64,000 nucleotides of DNA, from assembly GCF_005116575.1 (NCBI RefSeq), contig NZ_SWCN01000005.1, positions 186,001 to 250,000 of the forward strand. The letters are read 5' to 3'. Numbering within the stretch: position 1 is the first letter of the stretch; each line of letters opens with the position of its first letter. The DNA comes from Desulforhopalus sp. IMCC35007. Its GTDB lineage: Bacteria; Desulfobacterota; Desulfobulbia; Desulfobulbales; Desulfocapsaceae. This document shows, piece by piece, positions 27,285 to 36,385 of the stretch. The translations under genes were made by a program, and so were the position numbers. Below the pieces are notes generated by a model. The model was not told the DNA's origin. It was given only the letters and a program-made list of their open reading frames with translations, and ran no database searches.

Positions 27285-29108
27285 GTGGTGTTCATATTTG
27301 CAGGGAAGTATCATTTACCACCTTCATCACTTATTATAGAGGATATGAAAAAATTCTTTCGTGAAACACTGTGTGAGGCTGGCCATCGTTTTATCCCATT
27401 TCTGGACTGGATAGGCGAACTCAAAAAGCCAGCTGTCCTCAAGGCAGACATACTTGCGGGAATAACCGTGGCTCTGGTTCTTATTCCTCAGGCCATGGCC
27501 TATGCGCAATTGGCAGGTTTACCTCCGCACTATGGACTGTACGCTTCATTTTTAGTTCCAATTGTCGCTGCTATTTTTGGGTCTTCCAGGCAGTTGCAGA
27601 ACGGACCGGTTGCGATAATTTCGCTGATGACAGCCGCCGCCCTGGCCCCATTGGGTCTGAATGTTGAACAAACAGTTATGTATGCGGCCCTGTTGGCCTT
27701 AATGGCTGGTGGAATTCAACTCACGCTCGGTTTTTTGCGTCTGGGGGTTATGGTTGATTTTCTGTCGCATCCTGTCGTCATCGGTTTTACCAACGCTGCT
27801 GCACTGGTCATTGCCAGTATGCAAGTTGGTAAGCTCTTTGGAATTGTTGTTACTCCCGGAAATCATCTGCATGAAACACTCTGGAAACTGGCCATTGCGA
27901 TACCAAAGAATACCCACATGGCAACGTTGTTTATGGGGAGTGGGGCACTGGTTTTATTAATTTTACTTAAACGGTTTTTTCCCAAATTACCTGGAATTCT
28001 GATAACCGTCGTTATCACAACTGTTGTAGCCTGGTTTACGGGTTATGAGAAATCAGGGGGTGCTGTGGTCGGTCATATCCCTGCAGGCTTGCCATCCTTT
28101 GTCTGGCCGGAATACAACTCCGAGCATGTCAAAGATCTTATGCTTCCGGCTGGAATGATTGCTTTTCTGAGTTTTGTGGAAGCATTTTCCATTGCCAAAG
28201 CGGTTGCCTCTAAAACTCGTCAACGTCTCTCTGCTGATCAAGAAATGGTGGGGAAGGGGCTTGCTAATCTGGTGGCAGGCGTCTTCCAGGGCTACTCGGT
28301 ATCCGGTTCTTTTTCCCGCACAGCAGTCGCCTTTGACGCAGGTGCTAAAACGGGATTTGCTGCAGTTGTCTCTGGAATCGTTGTTGGTATAACCTTGTTG
28401 TTTCTAACTCCTCTGATGTACCATCTGCCGATCGCAACACTTGCAGCTATTATCATAATTGCTGTGGTTGGGTTGTTCCAGATTGCACCTCTTGTCCATT
28501 CCTGGAAAGTTAATCCCCATGATACTGTAGTGGCCCTCGTAGTTTTTAACTCCACAATTTATTTTGCACCACACCTGGAAAAGGGCATATATATTGGCAT
28601 AGCATTATCTCTTGCGTTTTATATTTATCGAACAATGCGGCCACATTTTGCTGAAGTAGCCATGCATGAAGATGGCACCTACCGAGATGCAAATTTATTT
28701 GGGATGCAAACCAGCGAGAGCCTGGCTCTTTTTCGTTATGACGGTGATTTATATTTTGTAAACGCAGGTTACCTGGAAAAACGACTGGTCAATGCCGTGG
28801 CGGATAAGCCTCAGTTGCTTGTCGCAATGTTGGACATTGAGGCGGTTGAACAAATCGACACAACCGGTGAAGAGATGCTGGCCCATATGTCAGAGTGGTT
28901 TAAAGAGGCCGGTATAGAGTTTTATATCACCCGTCCAAAATTCAAGGTAGTCGACGTGCTCAAACGTACCGGGTTATATGAGAAAATCGGCCAGGAGCAT
29001 ATCTATAGTAGACGCCAGGACGCACTTGAAGCCATTCAACAAAAGTACGGTGACCGTATTGATATAAAACATTTACAACACTACATTCCTGTTGAAAAAA
29101 CTGTATAG
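27285..29108 (+). CDS. SulP-family anion transporter with STAS domain
   Basis: A 607-residue SLC26/SulP carrier. The membrane domain (about 30-440) includes the family signature VALVLIPQAMAYAQLAGLPP near 62 and a NAAALVIASMQVGKLFG helix; a cytoplasmic STAS domain occupies about 470-590 (LDIEAVEQIDTTGEEML). Members carry sulfate, bicarbonate or other anions by symport or exchange. The GTG at 27285 has a weak ribosome site; an ATG at 27345 starts closer to the conserved region but AGAGG lies only 2 bases from it, so the start is unsettled. It is convergent with an MscS gene. A second SulP lies 4 kb away. Confidence 0.92.
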   Translation: MVFIFAGKYHLPPSSLIIEDMKKFFRETLCEAGHRFIPFLDWIGELKKPAVLKADILAGITVALVLIPQAMAYAQLAGLPPHYGLYASFLVPIVAAIFGSSRQLQNGPVAIISLMTAAALAPLGLNVEQTVMYAALLALMAGGIQLTLGFLRLGVMVDFLSHPVVIGFTNAAALVIASMQVGKLFGIVVTPGNHLHETLWKLAIAIPKNTHMATLFMGSGALVLLILLKRFFPKLPGILITVVITTVVAWFTGYEKSGGAVVGHIPAGLPSFVWPEYNSEHVKDLMLPAGMIAFLSFVEAFSIAKAVASKTRQRLSADQEMVGKGLANLVAGVFQGYSVSGSFSRTAVAFDAGAKTGFAAVVSGIVVGITLLFLTPLMYHLPIATLAAIIIIAVVGLFQIAPLVHSWKVNPHDTVVALVVFNSTIYFAPHLEKGIYIGIALSLAFYIYRTMRPHFAEVAMHEDGTYRDANLFGMQTSESLALFRYDGDLYFVNAGYLEKRLVNAVADKPQLLVAMLDIEAVEQIDTTGEEMLAHMSEWFKEAGIEFYITRPKFKVVDVLKRTGLYEKIGQEHIYSRRQDALEAIQQKYGDRIDIKHLQHYIPVEKTV

Positions 29109-29342
29109 ATGGGGGGAGCATAAGTCGTCAGAAAGGGTTGATGAGGGTACCTCAATATAGGGGATTTCTAGCACAGTGTTTATCATATTCCTTTTTCAGC
29201 GGAGGATATTTTTCGGTGAGAAGTGCTACCTGCTACAAAGGACCAGGCATGAACTGAAAGAGAGACAGTGGCGCTACAGGAAAATGCTATGGGATAATTT
29301 GGGAAAGTATACTTGAGTTTTTCTTGCGGTCTCTGTCGACGA

Positions 29343-30149
29343 TCACCCATTGGTAAGAGTTGGTATTGCGGCATATTCCACACCGACCCTGTTCAGGGCT
29401 GCCTTACCACGAATCGTCAGGTCGGTCACAAAGTGAAATTGTTGACGAGGTTCAATCGGGTATGCCTTAAGGCGATAATGGGTTGCCCAGGGTTTTTCCG
29501 AGACAATGACGCTTATTGGTTTTCTTATCTGTAAAAAAGCACTCGTCAACGCTACATCATAGAGAAGTCGCTTGACCTGAGTTGCATCGTGATGAGGATG
29601 AAGATAAAAATCAGCGACACATTGCAGGTTCTGACTGCCGTCGTTGGCATTGAAAATGAGCTGATCCCATAATTTTAGATGGGGAATAACCACGACCGTG
29701 TCATCGGGAGTGACAATCTCTACACACCGCATGTTGATAGCCTTTACTTCCCCGTAGGCTCCGTTGATCTCAATCCAGTCTCCAGGGCGATAAGGTGCCT
29801 CGTAAAGGGTGACAACCCCGGCAAGCAGACTGCTTGCGAAGTCTTTGAAGGCAACCCCCAGGCCAAGCCCAAACAACCCCAGGAGAACCATCAGGTTTTC
29901 CATTGTAGGTTCGATTAAAGAAGTGATTGTCAGCACCAGGGCGATCACGATAATGAGCAGACGCAACACGGGTATGGAAGACAGGACAAAGAAACGAAAG
30001 CGGCCGGAAACCCTGTTGGCCAGCCATGAAAGAGACCGGGAACTCAAGGCGATCAAGAGCCAGGCACCAAAGACAATCAGACCGAGCTGGAGAAAATTGA
30101 CATCGGCCAGGGCTTGTAATAAAAAGGAATTTTCAGTCAGATTGTTCAT
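29343..30149 (-). CDS. MscS-family mechanosensitive channel (first copy)
   Basis: A 268-residue small-conductance mechanosensitive channel. Three hydrophobic helices (about 15-40, 55-75 and 80-105) lead into the pore helix, with LLGLFGLGLGVAFKDFASSL near 88-108 being the conserved TM3 region, then the beta domain with GDWIEINGAYGEVKAINMR and a C-terminal alpha/beta domain. The channel opens on hypo-osmotic shock to release small solutes. AGGAG precedes the ATG at 8 bases. It is the last of three leftward genes: MscS, P-loop-like protein, MscS; the 9-base gap to the upstream gene implies co-transcription. Confidence 0.92.
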   Translation of the reverse strand: MNNLTENSFLLQALADVNFLQLGLIVFGAWLLIALSSRSLSWLANRVSGRFRFFVLSSIPVLRLLIIVIALVLTITSLIEPTMENLMVLLGLFGLGLGVAFKDFASSLLAGVVTLYEAPYRPGDWIEINGAYGEVKAINMRCVEIVTPDDTVVVIPHLKLWDQLIFNANDGSQNLQCVADFYLHPHHDATQVKRLLYDVALTSAFLQIRKPISVIVSEKPWATHYRLKAYPIEPRQQFHFVTDLTIRGKAALNRVGVEYAAIPTLTNG

Positions 30150-30158
30150 ATACCGCTC

Positions 30159-31379
30159 CTAAAATTGATCAACCAGGTACCCATTGCTCTGCAGGAATTG
30201 GCGTGCAGCTGGATAGCCCTGGGCTGTAACTTTCCAGACGGTATCATTTTGGGTCACCAGTCCCTCTTCTTCCAACCAGTAAATATTCTCCATTCCCTGA
30301 CTTGTCGGCAGAAGCAGCTTGAGCAAATCATAAGGCAAGCCGTTATGCAGGAGCAGTGCATGCAGAATAAAAGCCTCACCATGGCCAATCTTTGCGGGAA
30401 CCACCGGAAGCTTGAGTTGGTTCCAGGGGATAATCCAAACAGTATGATGAGGAATATTGTTGTTTGTGTTCTCGTCCTCCTCTGAGAGCTTTTCATCTGG
30501 TTCAGCCTGCATACTGGTTCGCCAGATAGCCTGAGCAACACCTAGAATACCTCGACTGTGTGCTGCCAGAATCTGCAGAAACTTACTGTACTCGTTTGGT
30601 TTTTCACCGATTTCCGGTGCTGGAAGGACGTAATGACCAGTGTCAGAGAGACGGAAAAGAAGTGGGCTGCTATTGCACTCACTGATCTGCGGCTGAAAAT
30701 GAGCAGCCAGGCGGGGTTCATCAAAGGCCTGAAGGGTGAGTGTAGTTGGGGTTCGACCATGCCACAGATGGGAAATAAAAGCCCAGGCCCAGCTATCACA
30801 GCCAATGATACCTTGCCCAATTTGACCTGCGCAGGCAAGATCGAGAAAATGACGTAACAGCTTTAAGCCTTCTACATGCCGCAGATAGAGGTTTTCCAGG
30901 GCCGGAAGCACCCAAGGGCTGCCATCACCAATCTGCGCAGCGAACCAACTGGTATCCCCAGCTAATATCTGCTCTGGAGTCGGGCCCTTTAAAGTGCGCC
31001 AGGCATGTATCTCCGCCCACGCCTCAAGAGTCTCGATGTTACCGCTATGGGGCGGGCCGACCATGACAATCACTGGCGGGGTAGGATCTTCCTGCTGGAG
31101 CCAATCTTTGAGTTCACTATCCAACGCTTCGGCACAACGTTGCCAGACAGGAGCAGGGGCAAGACGATCCAACTGGCAAAGCGGTAACGACAAAAGTTTA
31201 TCTGTAGAAATCAGAGGCCCATCCTGTTCCGGCTTACTGCGTTGGAACAACCGACGAAAGGAGGTATACCGTTCCCTTGCACTGTAGGTCACCGGTGCGC
31301 TCGGAGGTTGATAGGAGGCAACGGAAACATATTGCCAGGATGGCGTTTTTTGTGTTTCGACGGTAGAATTTGGATTCAT
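30159..31379 (-). CDS. Unrecognised protein with degenerate P-loop between two MscS channels
   Basis: A 406-residue soluble protein with no family I can name. Near residue 104 it has VIVMVGPPHSGNIETLEAWA, which looks like a Walker A strand-loop-helix in which the essential Lys-Ser/Thr is replaced by Gly-Asn; an LPALENLYL stretch follows where Walker B would be, and a QAIWRTSM segment and a C-terminal winged-helix-like region (LKLLLPTSQGMENIYWLEEE, 350-400) end the protein. This could be an inactive AAA/STAND-type NTPase with a winged helix. It lies 9 bases before one MscS gene and 55 bases after another, so it probably regulates or assembles the channels. Role inferred from context only. Confidence 0.6.
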   Translation of the reverse strand: MNPNSTVETQKTPSWQYVSVASYQPPSAPVTYSARERYTSFRRLFQRSKPEQDGPLISTDKLLSLPLCQLDRLAPAPVWQRCAEALDSELKDWLQQEDPTPPVIVMVGPPHSGNIETLEAWAEIHAWRTLKGPTPEQILAGDTSWFAAQIGDGSPWVLPALENLYLRHVEGLKLLRHFLDLACAGQIGQGIIGCDSWAWAFISHLWHGRTPTTLTLQAFDEPRLAAHFQPQISECNSSPLLFRLSDTGHYVLPAPEIGEKPNEYSKFLQILAAHSRGILGVAQAIWRTSMQAEPDEKLSEEDENTNNNIPHHTVWIIPWNQLKLPVVPAKIGHGEAFILHALLLHNGLPYDLLKLLLPTSQGMENIYWLEEEGLVTQNDTVWKVTAQGYPAARQFLQSNGYLVDQF

Positions 31380-31434
31380 TTTTTTTATGCAACGTTTTTG
31401 TGAAGTTTACTAGGGTGCACGCAGCTCCTGATAC

Positions 31435-32325
31435 TCATTTCAACGTGTTACTCTGTGCATGCCCATCATCGTTTAAGATAACCTTATGGGGGGCCAGCTG
31501 AATCGTTTCAAAAGGCATATCCACTCCAGCAGCGATCAACGCCTTGTATATTTTTTCCCGAAGCTCGAAACGTTTTTTTACATGATCTCGTTCCTCTTCG
31601 AGCCACACGCGTAATTCCAATTCAATATTATAGTCGCCAAGGCGAGTAACCACAACGCTTGGTGGTGGTTCAGGCATATAGTCTGTATCCTGCTGCACCA
31701 GAGAGAGCAGGACCCGCCTCACTTCATCAAGATTTTCCGCGACACCCACCGTAACTGCGACATCCAGACGTAAATGAGGAAAATTGGTGTAAGAAGTCAC
31801 TGTCTTATTCATGATCTCAGCATTCGGCACGGCCAGCATTTTACCATCGTTGGTTACGATGCGCGTGGTCCTCAGGGTGATGCGATCCACTCGACCATAT
31901 TTGCCATCAATTTCCACCAAATCGTCAATAGTGAAAGGGCGGTCCATAAAGACCAGAATACCTGATATAATATTGGAAAGGGTGTCCCGTAAGGCAAAAC
32001 CAATAGACAGTCCCGCAACTCCAAGAGACCCTAGTAAGGCCGTGGTCTTAATTCCGGCAGAGCTGAGCGCAACAACCACAGCGACTCCAAAGATGCTGAA
32101 TTTGATCACCGTCTCGGCAAAGGCGATGCTGGTCTTGTCAAAATGACGTTTGAGGCGCGAAGCCACTAATCCGTTCAATAATCGCCATATCACATAAAAG
32201 ATAACCAGTACAATTACGGCAATAATTGTCTTTATGATGAGTTCTCCAAGCATCAACCCTAAATGCTGGAGATCAAAGAACTCTCTCAAGCGGGACAACA
32301 AACTTTCTAAGAATTGTAGTGACAT
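31435..32325 (-). CDS. MscS-family mechanosensitive channel (second copy)
   Basis: A 296-residue MscS. An N-terminal membrane helix (about 20-45) and two more (60-80, 84-110) precede the pore motif SLGVAGLSIGFALRDTLSNI near 95-115, followed by the beta domain (FTIDDLVEIDGKYGRVDRIT) and the alpha/beta domain ending in a helical tail. Its sequence is distinct from the copy at 29.3 kb, so this is not a recent duplication. GAGAGG precedes the ATG. It is the first gene of the leftward trio with the P-loop-like protein and the other MscS. Confidence 0.93.
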   Translation of the reverse strand: MSLQFLESLLSRLREFFDLQHLGLMLGELIIKTIIAVIVLVIFYVIWRLLNGLVASRLKRHFDKTSIAFAETVIKFSIFGVAVVVALSSAGIKTTALLGSLGVAGLSIGFALRDTLSNIISGILVFMDRPFTIDDLVEIDGKYGRVDRITLRTTRIVTNDGKMLAVPNAEIMNKTVTSYTNFPHLRLDVAVTVGVAENLDEVRRVLLSLVQQDTDYMPEPPPSVVVTRLGDYNIELELRVWLEEERDHVKKRFELREKIYKALIAAGVDMPFETIQLAPHKVILNDDGHAQSNTLK

Positions 32326-33070
32326 CTGGTCCTCTCTTAGGATACTGTTTTAACCTTTCATGAAATAGTGGTTAACAGTCTCGCTGAAACACTCCGATTG
32401 TACAGGAGCACAGGAGTACAGGAGCTTGCCCCAGGTATCAGTATGAATGGCTTTATTTGTGACAACCTGGTATCACTAATGAAAACTGATAGGCTGGTCG
32501 GCAAGAAATAGAACAAAGAGTGTTGAGGTGAACCTCCCTGTCACCCTGTAAGAGTATTTTGTATCTGCAATGCTTATCAATAACATCCTGGAACTGCAAA
32601 GTAAACAATTTGAAAAAGACAGAATTGACCGCGGTTGTTCCCTAAAAACAGAAAAGTTATGTTCCAACATCAAACAACCTCTTTTTTTTGTTAAGGGTTT
32701 TCGTCTGTTCATGGCTGAGAGGATGATCTCATGAGCGGTTTTTTTGTTATTGATTTGCCGTTGATTAGCTTGCGGTTGTTTGAAAATCTTTTAAATAACA
32801 AAGTATGTCGGGATGGGTAAAAGCGTGGGCAGGGCAGTATCGATGCTGAAATTGTAAAGGATAAGAGCGCCGGCCATTGGTTCTTGAAATGAATAAATCC
32901 CTTATTAGAAAAAAGTCTCTTTACACCCTCAGATTGTTGGTGGATTGCTGCAACCCTTGAAGTTTGTAGTAGAGCTGGTTGGCTGAACGCAGTCTATTTG
33001 AAATGATGTGTTTGCTCGTAACAGCCGGTGGATTGTACTGATAGAAGTCCTTCTTGATAGGAAAAAAAAC
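32326..33070. other. Divergent region MscS / second SulP
   Basis: A 745-base AT-rich gap. A 78-codon open frame on the minus strand (32476-32712) resembles nothing and lacks a ribosome site. A short direct repeat CAGGAGCACAGGAGTACAGG lies near 32402-32421. Promoters for both sides must lie here; I could not place them. Confidence 0.4.
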
Positions 33071-34903
33071 ATGAAAAAACGATCTGCTCGTAGTCAAACT
33101 GTCGAAAGAGCGGAGTGGATTTATCGATTGTTGCCATTTTTACTCTGGTGGCCTCATGTGACCAGGAAAACACTGCGCGCAGACTTGGTCGCGGGACTTA
33201 CCGGATCCGTTGTAGCTCTCCCCCAGGGAGTAGCCTTTGCCACCATCGCCGGGATGCCACCGGAATATGGCCTTTATACAGGAATGATACCGGCTATCAT
33301 AGCCGCTCTGTTCGGGTCTTCATGGCTGCTTGTTTCTGGTCCCACGACTGCCGCTTCTATCGTACTGTTTTCCTCGTTGAGCTTACATGCCACTCCCGGT
33401 AGTCCTGAGTATATCCAGCTTGCTCTCACCCTGACCCTGATGGTTGGATTGATTCAACTGAGCATGGGGCTTGTTCGCTTTGGCTCTCTGGTCAATTTCA
33501 TATCCCACTCCGTCATTGTCGGGTTTACTGCAGGAGCTGCTTTATTGATCATTGCCAGCCAGTTAAAACATTTTTTTGGCCTGACCTATCCAAGAGCCGT
33601 AAATTTTCAGGACTCAATCTACAACTTCTTGCTGCATATAAAAGAAATCAATCCGTATACGACAACTGTTGCTTTGCTTACAATCATTGCAGGAGTACTG
33701 GTGAAAAAATATCGACCAAGTTGGCCTTATATGATTGTCTCAATGCTTGTGGGGAGTGTTGTTGCGGCGGTAATTATTTCTCTGTTTGGCAAGGAAACTG
33801 CAGCTATTGCAACGGTGGGTGCCCTGCCGGCAACACTGCCACCACTCTCCCTGCCTCACCTGACGATGGGCAATATCAAGCTCCTGGCTCCTACAGCTCT
33901 GGCAATGACACTTTTTGCTCTGACCGAAGCGGTATCCATAGCCAGATCTCTTGCAGACAAAACGGATCAGAATCTCGATGGCAATCAGGAATTTATAGGT
34001 CAGGGACTCTCAAATATTATTGGTCCTTTTTTCAGTGGTTATGTGGCTACCGGTTCTTTTAACCGGAGCGGCATGAATTATGAAGCCGGGGCTAAAACCC
34101 CTCTTGCTGCAATATTTGCTGGAATGTTGCTGGTCCTGGCAGTTCTTTTTATTGCCCCTATGGCGACCTATCTGCCAAATTCAGCGATGGCGGCGATTTT
34201 GTTTCTTGTTGCCTGGAAACTGATTGATCCACACCACATCATAAAAATTGTCAAAACCAGCAAAACAGAAACAGTGATCCTTGGCTCGACCTTCCTGGCG
34301 ACCCTGTTTCTTGAACTGCAGTTTGCTATTATGCTTGGCATTATGCTGTCATTGGCAATTTACCTCAATCGAACGTCCCACCCCAAAACATTGGTGCGGG
34401 TACCGGACCCTCGACAGGAATCCAGGGCCTTTATCACCGATCCCATGCTTCCGGAATGTCCGCAACTCAAAATCATCCGGATCGATGGCTCACTCTATTT
34501 TGGAGCAGTCAACCACGTCAGGAACAACCTGCAACAACTCATGCAGGCAAAGCCCGAACAGAAAAACCTTCTGCTCATAGGAAGCGGCATTAATTTTATT
34601 GATATGGCAGGTGCAGAACTGCTGCTTCAGCTGGTAAAAGAGAGAGAGGCCGCTGGCGGGCATCTTTATTTTTATGACATGAAGGAAGGGATTTGTAATC
34701 ATTTTAAATTTTTGCAATATCTTCTTGATATAGGAACGGATAACATTTTTGTCTCGAAAACTGAGGCTATTTCCGAAATATTTACGAGACTTGATAGGTC
34801 CATATGTAACAATTGTTCTTCAAAAATATTTCTTGAATGTAGTTCAACTGCTGTTGGCTCGGCAGCCTTTGTTTGTTCAAATACAGATAAGGTGCCGGAA
34901 TGA
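33071..34903 (+). CDS. SulP-family anion transporter, second copy, Cys-rich tail
   Basis: A 610-residue SulP carrier. The signature GSVVALPQGVAFATIAGMPP lies near 50, NRSGMNYEAGAKTPLAAIFA near 330 and the STAS domain near 455-565 (LLIGSGINFIDMAGAELLLQ). The last 40 residues hold four cysteines (CNNCSSKIFLECSS and a later C), an addition not usual in SulP and a possible metal or redox site. The frame is open to 33008, but AGGA eight bases before the ATG at 33071 fixes the start. Sequence divergence from the 27-kb SulP is large. Substrate could be sulfate or bicarbonate. Confidence 0.92.
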   Translation: MKKRSARSQTVERAEWIYRLLPFLLWWPHVTRKTLRADLVAGLTGSVVALPQGVAFATIAGMPPEYGLYTGMIPAIIAALFGSSWLLVSGPTTAASIVLFSSLSLHATPGSPEYIQLALTLTLMVGLIQLSMGLVRFGSLVNFISHSVIVGFTAGAALLIIASQLKHFFGLTYPRAVNFQDSIYNFLLHIKEINPYTTTVALLTIIAGVLVKKYRPSWPYMIVSMLVGSVVAAVIISLFGKETAAIATVGALPATLPPLSLPHLTMGNIKLLAPTALAMTLFALTEAVSIARSLADKTDQNLDGNQEFIGQGLSNIIGPFFSGYVATGSFNRSGMNYEAGAKTPLAAIFAGMLLVLAVLFIAPMATYLPNSAMAAILFLVAWKLIDPHHIIKIVKTSKTETVILGSTFLATLFLELQFAIMLGIMLSLAIYLNRTSHPKTLVRVPDPRQESRAFITDPMLPECPQLKIIRIDGSLYFGAVNHVRNNLQQLMQAKPEQKNLLLIGSGINFIDMAGAELLLQLVKEREAAGGHLYFYDMKEGICNHFKFLQYLLDIGTDNIFVSKTEAISEIFTRLDRSICNNCSSKIFLECSSTAVGSAAFVCSNTDKVPE

Positions 34904-35472
34904 TATGGTAAAAAATAAATTCAAGGTGTCTTTTTCAGCAATCCATGGTAGGTAATAACATATAATCTCTTTATATTACCCAATCAGCCGTTTCTTCTAG
35001 CAGTAAAAGCTCTTGACCACCTCGACTGAAAGAGTTGGTACAGATCGGTCAAATAGTTGGCGGCAACGCTGCTCAGTTTTTTCTTCAGAGGAATATCGTA
35101 AACCGGATTGGGTAAGATTTTAAAAATAGAGGAGGGGAGACAGGGGGATTATTAACTATTAACACATAAGATTTTTTACAGCTTATTCTCGGTTGCTTTA
35201 AACAGGGGCTTTAATAGGAGTTGAACACAAAATTTCAGACATAAAAAAGCGCGTATCCAATGATCGGTAAGTGCTTGAATCTATAAGTTAGTGGCCCAAG
35301 AAAACTCATATTCGTCCTCCCCATCCAAAAAAAAGATAGCGATACACGAAAATATGCAGTCCGTTGAATGAACAGACAAAAAGGAAGGATTCTTGAATTC
35401 TTTATTTTCAGTTAGTTATGCACTACCATATAAAACGGTTGATGGTGGAGAAATAAATTTTACGCGAATGTA
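34904..35472. other. Intergenic region with possible gene remnant
   Basis: A 569-base gap. On the minus strand about 35145 to 35000, an open stretch without a start codon encodes LPNPVYDIPLKKKLSSVAA and continues for about 30 residues before a stop. Its composition looks protein-like, so it may be the decayed end of a lost gene, but I cannot name the family. Nothing else is seen. Confidence 0.3.
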
Positions 35473-36384
35473 ATGGATATGAACGAACAGACTCTGATAC
35501 AGCATACGCTGAAGTTCCTCGCAGAGTGCGAATATGAAGGACTGAGTGCTTCAGCCGAAACAATTGCCGGAAAGCTTACGCTTCCGCCCGGACAGGTAGA
35601 TCAATTGCTGCAGGATCTGCGGGAGGCAGAGCTGCTCGAGGTGGACTGCTTCGAGCTGACGGCAAGCGGTAGGGAATATGCACTTCATGTGCTCCAGGCG
35701 CATCGCCTCTACGAAACCTACCTGGCGAGAAAGACAGGACTCCCGGAATCTGTCTGGCACAAGCTTGCAGATGAACGGGAGCATGCCCTATCGAAAGACG
35801 ATGTCAAGAAACTGGCCGAAGAACTTGGACATCCGCGCTTCGACCCGCATGGTGATCCTATTCCAACGTCAACGGGCGAGATGCCCGTAAAGCGTGGAAA
35901 GTCGCTGGTTGAATATCCCGCCAATTGGGCTGGCCGTGTGGTGCATATTGAGGATGAACCCTCCAACCTGTATTCCCGCATTGCCGAGGCTGGAATTACC
36001 ACGGATACCGTGCTTCGAATCGAGCGGAGAAATGAAAATGAAATGCACATTCGTGTGGAAGGAGAAGCCTTTATTTTCCACGATACGGTTGCTGCACAGA
36101 TAACTGTGGTTGAGCTGGAAGCGGGTGAAACCTATGATGACTCCGTTGAACGGCTGTCCAGCCTCCGCATTGGAGAAAAGGCAGAAATCATTGGTATGTC
36201 CTCGTTGTGCAGGGGACTTGAAAGGAACCGACTGCTCGATCTTGGAGTAGTGCCCGGGACCGTCACTACCGCAGAGTTAATGAACCCCTCGGGCAGTCCC
36301 GTTGGCTACCGCCTTCGCGGCGCCTGTATCGCGTTACGAAAACAGCAGGCTGATCATATACGCATCAGAAAAGTGAGGCAGTGA
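35473..36384 (+). CDS. DtxR-family metal regulator fused to two FeoA-like domains
   Basis: A 303-residue protein. Residues 1-80 are a winged helix (ETIAGKLTLPPGQVDQLLQD) and 80-135 a DtxR/MntR-type dimerisation and metal-binding region (HRLYETYLARKTGLPE, REHALSKDDVKKLAEELGHP). Two SH3-like FeoA domains follow, about 145-215 and 228-300, the second with LLDLGVVPGTVTTAEL, the typical FeoA core. It should sense Fe(II) or Mn(II) and control the iron transporter behind it; the FeoA parts may also contact FeoB. The stop lies one base before the FeoB ATG. No good ribosome site is seen before ATG 35473 or the ATG two codons later. Confidence 0.88.
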   Translation: MDMNEQTLIQHTLKFLAECEYEGLSASAETIAGKLTLPPGQVDQLLQDLREAELLEVDCFELTASGREYALHVLQAHRLYETYLARKTGLPESVWHKLADEREHALSKDDVKKLAEELGHPRFDPHGDPIPTSTGEMPVKRGKSLVEYPANWAGRVVHIEDEPSNLYSRIAEAGITTDTVLRIERRNENEMHIRVEGEAFIFHDTVAAQITVVELEAGETYDDSVERLSSLRIGEKAEIIGMSSLCRGLERNRLLDLGVVPGTVTTAELMNPSGSPVGYRLRGACIALRKQQADHIRIRKVRQ

Positions 36385-36385
36385 C

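Noticed and set aside
32402-32421. Short ACAGGAG tandem repeat suggestive of a microsatellite or CRISPR
   Set aside because: Only about three irregular copies of 8-10 bases, no spacers and no cas genes.
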